A DNA stretch of 64,000 bases, from NCBI GenBank assembly GCA_022376925.1, contig JAIOJX010000002.1:131326831-131390830 (forward strand). The letters are read 5' to 3'. Every line of letters begins with the position of its first letter. Positions within the stretch are counted from its first letter, which is position 1. Below the pieces are notes generated by a model that was given only the letters and a program-made list of their open reading frames with translations, did not search any database and had not been told where the DNA came from. The position numbers were made by a program, and so were the translations under genes. Of this stretch, positions 24,901 to 36,900 are shown one piece after another. The stretch is from Tragulus kanchil. Lineage: Eukaryota > Chordata > Mammalia > Artiodactyla > Tragulidae.

Positions 24901-27900
24901 TTGTTTTCTCACATGTAAATAGTATAAATAATATACTAATTGGCAGGGTTGTTATAACTTTAAACAAGATACTGTGTGAAAAATTGTTACTTTCAAATCA
25001 CCCTGATCTTCTGTTGTGAGGCATAAAGGAGGAGCTATATGTCAAGAGTTTATCTATAGCTATCAATATCAGAGGTCTCTCTATTTCACTCTCCATTTGT
25101 GGTACATAAATGGAATCTTATTGCTGTCTCCTCACATGGTAGATGGAATGAGAGGCCATCCTTAAAATTATAGATCTATATATATATTTTAAAGGAGTTT
25201 TGTTGTTTACTGCCACACAACAACCTGAATCAGCAATAGGTATACAAATGTCCCCTCCCTTTTGACCTTCTCTCCCGTGTCTCTCCCCATCCCGCCTCTC
25301 TCGCCTGTGACAAGGCCCCTGTTTGAGTTCCCTTAGTCTTACAGCAAATGCCCATTGCTTATCTATTTTACTTATGTGTTACTCTTTAAATACATCTCAC
25401 CCATTCCTTCCTCCCTCCAGTGTCCATGAGTCTGTCCTCTTTGTCTGTTTCTCCATTGCTGCTCTGCATATACATTTATCTGGACCATCTTTCTAGACTC
25501 CATATGTATACAATATTTATTTCTCTTTCTGACTTACTTCACTCTTTATAATGGGTTTTAGGTTCATCCACCTCATTAGAACTGATTCAAATGCATTCCT
25601 TTTCATGGCTGAATAATATTCCATTGTATATATGTACCACTACTACTTTATCCATTCATCTGTTGATGGACATCTAGATTACTTCCATGTTCTAGCTATT
25701 ATAAATGTGCTGCAATGAACAATGGGGTACTTGTGTCTTTTTCAGTTTTGTTTTTCTCAGGATATATGCCTAGTAGTGGGATTGTTGGGTCATATGGTGA
25801 TTCTATTTCTAGTTTTTTACAGAATCTACATACTGTTTTCCATAGAGGCTGCATCAATTTACATTCCCACCAAGAGTGCAAGAGGGATCCCTTTTCCACA
25901 TCCTCTCCAGCATTTATTGTTTGTAGATTTTTGATAATGGCCATTCTGACAGGTGTGAGATGATATGTCCTTGTAGTTTTGATTTGCATTTCTCTCATAA
26001 TGAGCCATGTTGAACCTCTTTCTTGTGTTTGTTGGCCATCTGTATGTCTTCTTTGGAGAGATGTCTGTCCAGGTCTTTTTCCCATCATATATGGCTAGGG
26101 GTTGTTATAACTTTAAACAAGATACTGTGTGAAGAATTGTTACTTTCAAATCACCCTGATCTTCTGTTGTGAGGCATAAAGGAGGAGCTATATGTCAAGA
26201 GTTTATCTATAGCTATCAATATCAGAGGTCTCTCTATTTCACTCTCCATTTGTGGTACATAAATGGAATCTTATTGCTGTCTCCTCACATGGTAGATGGA
26301 ATGAGAGGCCATCCTTAAAATTATAGATCTATATATATATTTTAAAGGAGTTTTGTTGTTTACTGCCACACAACAACCTGAATCAGCAATAGGTATACAA
26401 ATGTCCCCTCCCTTTTGACCTTCTCTCCCGTGTCTCTCCCCATCCCGCCTCTCTCGCCTGTGACAAGGCCCCTGTTTGAGTTCCCTTAGTCTTACAGCAA
26501 ATGCCCATTGCTTATCTATTTTACTTATGTGTTACTCTTTAAATACATCTCACCCATTCCTTCCTCCCTCCAGTGTCCATGAGTCTGTCCTCTTTGTCTG
26601 TTTCTCCATTGCTGCTCTGCATATACATTTATCTGGACCATCTTTCTAGACTCCATATGTATACAATATTTATTTCTCTTTCTGACTTACTTCACTCTTT
26701 ATAATGGGTTTTAGGTTCATCCACCTCATTAGAACTGATTCAAATGCATTCCTTTTCATGGCTGAATAATATTCCATTGTATATATGTACCACTACTACT
26801 TTATCCATTCATCTGTTGATGGACATCTAGATTACTTCCATGTTCTAGCTATTATAAATGTGCTGCAATGAACAATGGGGTACTTGTGTCTTTTTCAGTT
26901 TTGTTTTTCTCAGGATATATGCCTAGTAGTGGGATTGTTGGGTCATATGGTGATTCTATTTCTAGTTTTTTACAGAATCTACATACTGTTTTCCATAGAG
27001 GCTGCATCAATTTACATTCCCACCAAGAGTGCAAGAGGGATCCCTTTTCTCCACATCCTCTCCAGCATTTATTGTTTGTAGATTTTTGATAATGGCCATT
27101 CTGACAGGTGTGAGATGATATGTCCTTGTAGTTTTGATTTGCATTTCTCTCATAATGAGCCATGTTGAACCTCTTTCTTGTGTTTGTTGGCCATCTGTAT
27201 GTCTTCTTTGGAGAGATGTCTGTCCAGGTCTTTTTCCCATTTTTTGATTGGGTTGTTTGTTTTTTAGGAGTTAAGTTGTATGAGCTGCTTATATATTTTG
27301 GAAATTAATCCTTTGTCAGTTGTTTCATTTTCTGTTATTTTCTCCCATTCTAAGGGTTGCCTTTTCACCTTGTTTATAGTTTCCTTTACTGTACAAAAGC
27401 TTTTAAGTTTAATTAAATCCCACTTATTTATTTTTGTTTTATTTCCATTACTCTAGGAAGCAGGTCATAGAAGATCTTGCTTTGATTTATGTCATAAAGT
27501 GTTCTGCCTATGTTTTTCACTAAGAGTTTTATAGTTCCTGGTCTTACATTTTGTAAGACACCATATATTAAACCTTTTTAAGGGCATTAATGTGATCCAC
27601 GAGGGCTCTGCCCTCATTATCTACTCACCCCTCAAAGTACTGCTGCATTTAGGATTAGGCTTTCAACATATGTATTTTGAAGGAATGCAAGTATAGTTGA
27701 ATAAGTTTATCATAAAGAAACCATGCTTTATTTTTGCCTCTATAAATCATCATTTATTTTCATCCATCTTTATTCTTTGGTATGTGTGGGCCTCCCATTG
27801 CAGGGGGGGCCTTTTCCTCCCCCCGTTTTTCCCCGGAGGCCACTGGGTTTCCCCCGGGGGCAAACAATGGGCCCCCTCCCCCGGAAACCCCCTGATTCCT

Positions 27901-30900
27901 AATTGGACACACTGGCCCAGCTGCCTTAGCAAGGCTGATATTTTTTGTACCACTACTACGTTATCCATTCCTTTGTTGATGGACATCTAGATTACTTCCA
28001 TGTTCTAGCTATTATAAATGTGCTGCAATGAACAATGGGGTACTTGTGTCTTTTTCAGTTTTGTTTTTCTCAGGATATATGCCTAGTAGTGGGATTGTTG
28101 GGTCATATGGTGATTCTATTTCTAGTTTTTTACAGAATCTACATACTGTTTTCCATAGAGGCTGCATCAATTTACATTCCCACCAAGAGTGCAAGAGGGA
28201 TCCCTTTTCTCCACATCCTCTCCAGCATTTATTGTTTGTAGATTTTTGATAATGGCCATTCTGACAGGTGTGAGATGATATGTCCTTGTAGTTTTGATTT
28301 GCATTTCTCTCATAATGAGCCATGTTGAACCTCTTTCTTGTGTTTGTTGGCCATCTGTATGTCTTCTTTGGAGAGATGTCTGTCCAGGTCTTTTTCCCAT
28401 TTTTTGATTGGGTTGTTTGTTTTTTAGGAGTTAAGTTGTATGAGCTGCTTATATATTTTGGAAATTAATCCTTTGTCAGTTGTTTCATTTTCTGTTATTT
28501 TCTCCCATTCTAAGGGTTGCCTTTTCACCTTGTTTATAGTTTCCTTTACTGTACAAAAGCTTTTAAGTTTAATTAAATCCCACTTATTTATTTTTGTTTT
28601 ATTTCCATTACTCTAGGAAGCAGGTCATAGAAGATCTTGCTTTGATTTATGTCATAAAGTGTTCTGCCTATGTTTTTCACTAAGAGTTTTATAGTTCCTG
28701 GTCTTACATTTTGTAAGACACCATATATTAAACCTTTTTAAGGGCATTAATGTGATCCACGAGGGCTCTGCCCTCATTATCTACTCACCCCTCAAAGTAC
28801 TGCTGCATTTAGGATTAGGCTTTCAACATATGTATTTTGAAGGAATGCAAGTATAGTTGAATAAGTTTATCATAAAGAAACCATGCTTTATTTTTGCCTC
28901 TATAAATCATCATTTATTTTCATCCATCTTTATTCTTTGGTATGTGTGGGCCTCCCATTGCAGTGGCTTCTCTCGTTGCAGAGCACTGGTTCTGGGCACA
29001 TGCACTCCAGAGCACTGATTCCTAATTGGACACACTGGCCCAGCTGCTCTGTAGCAAGTGGGATCTTCCTGGGCCAGGGATCAAACTGGTGCCCCTTGAA
29101 CTACAAGGCAGACTCTTTATCCACTGGACCACCAGGGAAGCCCCACTCCAGCATTCTTTCCTGGAGAATCCCATGGACAGAGGAGCTTGGTGAGCGACAA
29201 CCCATGGGCTCTCAAAAAGTCAGACACAACTGAAGCAACTTAGCACAGCGCAGGGTGTATATGACAATCCCAATCTCCCATTTAATCCCCCCCTCTTCTT
29301 TTACACCAGTAACTTTAAGTTTGTTTTCTATATCTGTGACTCTATTTCTGTTTTGTAAATAAATACATTTACATCATTTTTTGACAGCTATATGTAAAAG
29401 AATGAATTCGAGCGTTCCTAAACACCATACGTGAAAGTAAACTCAAAATTAATTAAAGACCTAAAATGTACAGCCAAATATTATAAAACTTTAGAGGAAA
29501 CATAGACATTATTTAATAAATTGATTAATTACTTAATAAAACTGGGTGAAAGATCTAAACAGACATTTCTCCAAAGACATATAGATTGCCAGAAAGCACA
29601 TGAAAAAAATTTTGCATTACTAATTATTAGAGAAATACAAATCAAAACTGCAATGATGTCTCTCTTTACACTCTGCAGAATGATTGTCATCAAAAAAATC
29701 TACAAATGAGGGCTTCCCTGGTGGTTCATTGAGTAATGAGTCACCTTGCAATGCAAGGGGCACCAGTTTGATCCCTGGCATGGGAAGACCCCATGTGCTG
29801 TGGAGCAGCTGGACTGGTTTGTCCAATTACTAGCCAGCGCTCTGGAGCACATGTGCCCAGAGCTGGTGCTCTGCAATGAGAGAGGCCACTGCGATGGGAG
29901 ACCCACACAGGCCAAAGAGCAAAGATGGATGGAAATAAATAAATGAAGGATCAATAGAAGTGGCCAAAAAAAAAAAAAATAGACACCTTCCTTAAACTAA
30001 AAAAAAAGAAAAAAACCTTTGCCGTTTTTAATCAAATTGTTTATTTTTGCTATTGAGAGCAGCAGTTGGCATTGTTTCTCCATATTTTTAATAACACTCC
30101 AGAGCACTGATTCCTAATTGGACACACTGGACCAGCTGCTCTGTAGCAAGTGGGATCTTCCTGGGCCAGGGATCAAACTGGTGCCCCTTGAACTACAAGG
30201 CAGACTCTTTATCCACTGGACCACCAGGGAAGCCCCACTCCAGCATTCTTTCCTGGAGAATCCCATGGACAGAGGAGCTTGGTGAGCGACAACCCATGGG
30301 CTCTCAAAAAGTCAGACACAACTGAAGCAACTTAGCACAGCGCAGGGTGTATATGACAATCCCAATCTCCCATTTAATCCCCCCCTCTTCTTTTACACCA
30401 GTAACTTTAAGTTTGTTTTCTATATCTGTGACTCTATTTCTGTTTTGTAAATAAATACATTTACATCATTTTTTGACAGCTATATGTAAAAGAATGAATT
30501 CGAGCGTTCCTAAACACCATACGTGAAAGTAAACTCAAAATTAATTAAAGACCTAAAATGTACAGCCAAATATTATAAAACTTTAGAGGAAACATAGACA
30601 TTATTTAATAAATTGATTAATTACTTAATAAAACTGGGTGAAAGATCTAAACAGACATTTCTCCAAAGACATATAGATTGCCAGAAAGCACATGAAAAAA
30701 TTTAGCATTACTAATTATTAGAGAAATACAAATCAAAACTGCAATGATGTCTCTCTTTACACTCTGCAGAATGATTGTCATCAAAAAAATCTACAAATGA
30801 GGGCTTCCCTGGTGGTTCATTGAGTAATGAGTCACCTTGCAATGCAAGGGGCACCAGTTTGATCCCTGGCATGGGAAGACCCCATGTGCTGTGGAGCAGC

Positions 30901-33900
30901 TGGACTGGTTTGTCCAATTACTAGCCAGCGCTCTGGAGCACATGTGCCCAGAGCTGGTGCTCTGCAATGAGAGAGGCCACTGCGATGGGAGACCCACACA
31001 GGCCAAAGAGCAAAGATGGATGGAAATAAATAAATGAAGGATCAATAGAAGTGGCCAAAAAAAAAAAAAATAGACACCTTCCTTAAACTAAAAAAAAAGA
31101 AAAAAACCTTTGCCGTTTTTAATCAAATTGTTTATTTTTGCTATTGAGAGCAGCAGTTGGCATTGTTTCTCCATATTTTTTAATAATTAATCCTTTATTA
31201 GATATATGATTTGCAAATATTTTCTCCCATTCAGTAAATTGTCTTTTCACTTTGTCTGTGGTTTCTTTTGCTATGCAGAGGCTTTTTAGTTTTATGTAAT
31301 TTCACTTGCATATTTTCCTTTTATTTCCTCTGCTTTTGGAATCAGATCTAAACATTCATCACCAAGGCTAATGTCAAAGCACTTAATGCCTGTGTTTTCT
31401 TCTGTGCTACCAGTGGATGTTTTCTCTGAGGTTTTTTTGATTTTAGGCTGTACATTCAAGTCTGATACACTTTGGGTTGATTTTTGTGTTTTATTGTTCA
31501 GTCACTAAGTCGTGTCTGACTCTTTGCAACCCCATGTACTGCAGCACGCCAGGCTTCTCTATCGCCATCTCCCTGAATTTTCTCAAACACATGTTCATTG
31601 AGTCAGAGATGCCATCTAACCACCTCATCCTCTTGTCACCCTCTTCTCCTCTTTCCCTCAGTCTTTCCAAGCATCAGGGTCTTTTTCAGTGAGTCAGCTC
31701 TTCACATCAGATGGCCAAAATATTGGAGCTTCAGCTTCAGCATCATTCCTTCCAATGACTATTCAGGGTTGATTTCCTTTAGGATTGACTGGTTTGATCT
31801 TGCCATACAAGGGACTCTCAAGAATCTTCTCCAATGCCACAATATGAAAGCATCAATCCTTCAGCACTCAGCCTTTTTTATAATCCAACTCTCACATCCA
31901 TGCATGACTACAGGGAAAACCATAACTTCTGACGATATGGACTTTTGTCAGCAAAGTGATGTCTCTGCTTTTTAAAACACGGTCTAGTTTTGACATAACT
32001 ATTCTTTCAAGGAACAAGTGTCTTTTAATTTTGTGGCTGCAGTCATTGTCTCAGTGGTTTTAGATCCCCCCAAAATGAAATCTGGCACTTTCAGCATTTT
32101 CCCCAAATCTTTTTGACATGAATTGATAGGACCGGATGCTGTGATCTTCATTTTTGAACGTTGAGTTTTAAGTCAGATTTTCATTCTGTTCTTTTACCTT
32201 CATCAAGAGGCTCTTTATTTCCTCTTCACTTTCTGCCATTAAAATGGTATCATCTGCATATCTGAGATTATTGATATTTTTCTGGCAATCTTGATTCCAA
32301 CTTGTGATTGATCTAGCCCAGCCTTTCTCATAATGCACTCTGCATATAAGTTAAGTAGGCAGGGTGACAATAGACAGCCTTGAAGTACTCTTTCCCAGTT
32401 AGGAACCAGTCTGTTGTTCCATGTCTGGTCCTGTGTACAGGTTTTTCAGGAGGCAGGTAAGGTGGTCTGGTATTCCCATCTCTTTAAGAATATTCCACAG
32501 TTTGTTGTGATCCACATAGTCAAAGGCTTTAGCATAGTGAATGAAGCCGAAAAAAAGTATTCTTCTGGAATTCCATTGCTTTTTCTGTGATCCAGAGTAT
32601 GTTGGCAATTTGATCTCTGATTCCTCTGCCTTTTCTATACATAGCTTGTACATCTGGCAGTTCTCCACTCATGTACTGCTGAAGCCTAGCTTTTTTTATA
32701 ATGTAAGATAATAGTCTGGTTTTGTTCTTTTGCTGTCCATTTTTTTCCCCAACATCATTTATTCAAGAGATTGCACTTTTCCCATTGTACACTCTGGCTC
32801 CTTTGTTGTAAATTAATTGTCAGTATATGTGTGGACTTATTTCTGAGCTTTCTATTATATTCCTTTTGATATTTGTTGAGTTTCTATGTCATTACAATAC
32901 TGTTTTTTGGGGGGGGCGGGTTTGGAGAGGGAGTGAGGGGGCGGGCCACTTCTACTGGTCTTTTTCGTTTATCTGTTTTCATCCATTCTTGTTCTTTGGC
33001 CCGTGTGGGCCTCCCATCGCAGTGGCCTCTGTTGTCGCAGAGCACCGGCTCTGGGTGCATGTGCTCCAGAGCTCCGGCTCGGTAACTGGACACATCGGTC
33101 CAGCCGCTCTGCGGCATGTGGGATCTTCCCAGGCCAGGGATTGAACTGGCGCCCCTTGCACTGCAAGGTGGTGTCCTTACCCACTGGACCACCGGGGAAG
33201 CCCTACAATACTGTTTTGATGACTACAACTTTGTAAAACTATAACCTTGTAATAGACTTTGAAATCAGGAAGCTGAATATTTTTCAGTTTTGTTCTTTCG
33301 TAAAATTAGTTTGACTACTCAGGCAGGGTCTTTTTTGGTTCTATACAGAGTTTAGGATCATTTGTTCTGTTTTTGGAAATAAGACATTGAGATTTAATAA
33401 AAGTTGCATTGAATCTGTAGATTGCTTTGGATAGTTTGAACATTTTGACAATATCAGTTCTTTCAGTCCATGTGCACAGAATGTCGCTATTGTGTCTTTA
33501 ATCTCTTTTATCAGTGTCATATAGTTTTCAGGCTACTGGTCTTTCATCTTCTTGATTAAATTTATTACTGGATATTTTATTCTTTTCAATCTAATTTTAA
33601 ATGGAGTAGTTTGCTTAATTTCTCCTTTTGGGGCTTCTCTGGTGGTCCAGTGGGTGGGGGCGTCTGCCTTGCAGTGAAGGGGCGGTGGTTCAGTCCCTGG
33701 CCTGGAAGGATCACACATGCTGCAGAGCAGCTGGACTGGTGTGTCCAGTGGCGAGTCAGCATTCCTGGGCCCATGAGCCCAGAGCCAGTGCTCTGCCTCC
33801 AGAGAGGCCACTGCAATAGGAGGCCCACGTGGGCCTGGGAGCAAAGATGGATGAAAATAAATGAATGAAGGACCAATAAAGATGACCAAAAATTTTTTAA

Positions 33901-36900
33901 AAATTCTCCCTTTGATAGTTTGTTCTCAAGGTATAGAAATGCAAGTTCTTCATTTTAACATCATTTATGTTGGTCCATTAAGTGCTACTCTAATGATAAT
34001 AAAATCATATTTCATTGGCTGGATGTACCACGGGTAGTTTATCCATTCATTCACTTGCTTTCAACTTTTTGCAATTATGAATAAATGTGCTATAATCTTT
34101 CCTGTGCATGATTTTGCATGGATGTAAGTTTTCAACCCCTTTGAGTAAATATCAAGGGATTTGATGCTGAATTTTGTCTTAAGTTAAAGTTAATTTTTGT
34201 TGTTTTAAAAAAGCTGCCAGGCTCTATTCCAACGTGTTTGTACTGTTTTGTATTCTCACCAGCAAGAATGAATTTCTTGCTTCATGTCTTCATCAACGTT
34301 TGACGGTGGCAGTATTCAGGGTTTTGGCCATTCTAAATGTGTCTGTCTAAAGGGATCTATTGTTCTTTGCTTTTTAAAAGCTGTCCTCTACTTATTTAGG
34401 GGGCTTCTCAGGTGGCGCTAGTGGTAAAGAACCTGTCTGCCAGTGTAGTAGACATAAGAGACACCGGCTCAGTCTCTGAGTTAGGAAGATCCCCTGGAGG
34501 AGGAAATGGCAACCCACGCCAGTATCCTTGCCTGGAGAATCCCATGGACAGAGGAGCCTGGAGAGCTGTAGTCCATAAGGTCGCAAAGAGCCTCATACCA
34601 CTGAAGTGACTTGACACACAATAGGTGTGTGGCAATTGTATCCCATTGTTTACTTTGCTTTTCCCTAATGACCTATGATGTGGAACATCTTTTCATTTGC
34701 TTGCCCCTCATCTCTACATCTTCTGTGATCAGATGTCTGTTAAGGTCTCTGGCTCATTTTTTTAAAAATTTTCTCCTCTTTTATTGGTCTTTTATTTATT
34801 TTCATCCATCTTCCCTCTTTGGCCTATGTGGGCCTCCCACTGCAGTGGCCTCTCTCGCCTCAGGGCACCGGCTCTTGAGTGCACGCACTCCAGAGCTCCA
34901 GCTCACAACTGGACACACTGGTCCAGCCGCCCCGAAGCACGTTGGATCTTCCCAGGCTGGGGATCGAACTGGTGCCCCTTGCACTGCAAGGCAGACTCTC
35001 CACCCCCTGGACCACTAGGGAAACCCTCTGGCTCATTTTTAATAGGGTTATTTGTTTTCTTATTGTTTCACTTAAAAGAGTTCTTTGTATATTTTGCATA
35101 GCATTCATGACCAGATGTGTTATTTGCAATTATTTTCTCCCAGTCTTTGTCTTTGCTTTTCATCCTCTTGACATAACCTTTCACAGAGCAGAAGTTTTTA
35201 ATTTTAATGAAATCATATTTATTGATGATTTATTTAATGGTTCTTGACTTTGGTGTTTTATCTGAAAATTTCATGGCTTTACCAAATGTCTTCAGGAACG
35301 GTTTTGGCTTAAGTTAAAGTTAATTTTTGTTGTTTTAAAAAAGCTGCCAGGCTCTATTCCAACGTGTTTGTACTGTTTTGTATTCTCACCAGCAAGAATG
35401 AATTTCTTGCTTCATGTCTTCATCAACGTTTGACGGTGGCAGTATTCAGGGTTTTGGCCATTCTAAATGTGTCTGTCTAAAGGGATCTATTGTTCTTTGC
35501 TTTTTAAAAGCTGTCCTCTACTTATTTAGGGGGCTTCTCAGGTGGCGCTAGTGGTAAAGAACCTGTCTGCCAGTGTAGTAGACATAAGAGACACCGGCTC
35601 AGTCTCTGAGTTAGGAAGATCCCCTGGAGGAGGAAATGGCAACCCACGCCAGTATCCTTGCCTGGAGAATCCCATGGACAGAGGAGCCTGGAGAGCTGTA
35701 GTCCATAAGGTCGCAAAGAGCCTCATACCACTGAAGTGACTTGACACACAATAGGTGTGTGGCAATTGTATCCCATTGTTTACTTTGCTTTTCCCTAATG
35801 ACCTATGATGTGGAACATCTTTTCATTTGCTTGCCCCTCATCTCTACATCTTCTGTGATCAGATGTCTGTTAAGGTCTCTGGCTCATTTTTTTAAAAATT
35901 TTCTCCTCTTTTATTGGTCTTTATTTATTTTCATCCATCTTCCCTCTTTGGCCTATGTGGGCCTCCCACTGCAGTGGCCTCTCTCGCCTCAGGGCACCGG
36001 CTCTTGAGTGCACGCACTCCAGAGCTCCAGCTCACAACTGGACACACTGGTCCAGCCGCCCCGAAGCACGTTGGATCTTCCCAGGCTGGGGATCGAACTG
36101 GTGCCCCTTGCACTGCAAGGCAGACTCTCCACCCCCTGGACCACTAGGGAAACCCTCTGGCTCATTTTTAATAGGGTTATTTGTTTTCTTATTGTTTCAC
36201 TTAAAAGAGTTCTTTGTATATTTTGCATAGCATTCATGACCAGATGTGTTATTTGCAATTATTTTCTCCCAGTCTTTGTCTTTGCTTTTCATCCTCTTGA
36301 CATAACCTTTCACAGAGCAGAAGTTTTTAATTTTAATGAAATCATATTTATTGATGATTTATTTAATGGTTCTTGACTTTGGTGTTTTATCTGAAAATTT
36401 CATGGCTTTACCAAATGTCTTCTAGATTTTTCCCTTAGATTAGATTCTAGAAATTTTATAGTTTTACACCTAAAGTTTTTATAGTTTTAGCTTTATGTTT
36501 AGATCTATGGTGCTTTTTTTTTTTTAACATTTATTTATTTATTTATTGGGGTGGGTGGGGAGGGAGGGACAGGGAGGCCACTTCTGTTGGTCTTTCATTT
36601 ATCTATATTCATCCATCTTTGTTCTTTGGCCCGTGTGGGCCTCCCATCGCAGTAGCCTCTGTTGTCGCAGAGCACCGGCTCTGGGCGCACATGCTCCAGC
36701 ACTCCGGCTCAGTAATTGGACACATCGGTCCAGCCGCTCTGCGGCACATGGGATCTTCCCAGGCCAGGGATCAAACTGGCACTCCCTGCACTGCAAGGCA
36801 GTGTCCTTACCCACTGGACCACCAGGGAAGCCCTCTATGATGCTTTTTGAAATAATTTTCATGTATTAGTAAGGACCTCAAATCTACTTTTTTGCATATG

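Larger units (their letters stand above)
26787..28963. repeat. Tandem direct duplication 11 (26787-27803 / 27947-28963)
   Basis: Offset 1160, antisense L1, an old repeat remnant and part of a SINE. The joint 27804-27946 contains G/C homopolymer noise. Confidence 0.9.
29003..31187. repeat. Tandem direct duplication 12 (29003-30094 / 30095-31187)
   Basis: Offset 1091-1092, copies abutting directly. Contains a SINE piece, a Bov-A piece, L1 in two orientations and a sense SINE. Confidence 0.9.
32696..34399 (-). mobile_element. Old L1, antisense, continuing around two SINEs
   Basis: L1 ORF2 sequence resumes after Bov-B (32700-32892), continues after the SINE at 33218-33616, and again 33915-34399. 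The continuity across insertions fixes their order: L1 oldest, then Bov-B and SINEs. Confidence 0.7.
34178..36423. repeat. Tandem direct duplication 13 (34178-35293 / 35308-36423)
   Basis: Offset 1130, then 1129 after one T is lost in the SINE. Old antisense L1 with inserted Bov-tA and CHR-type SINEs. Confidence 0.9.

Noticed and set aside
25699..28323. [14 protein letters not shown] frames as a host gene
   Set aside because: C-terminus of L1 ORF2, frame-broken and repeated; a retrotransposon remnant.
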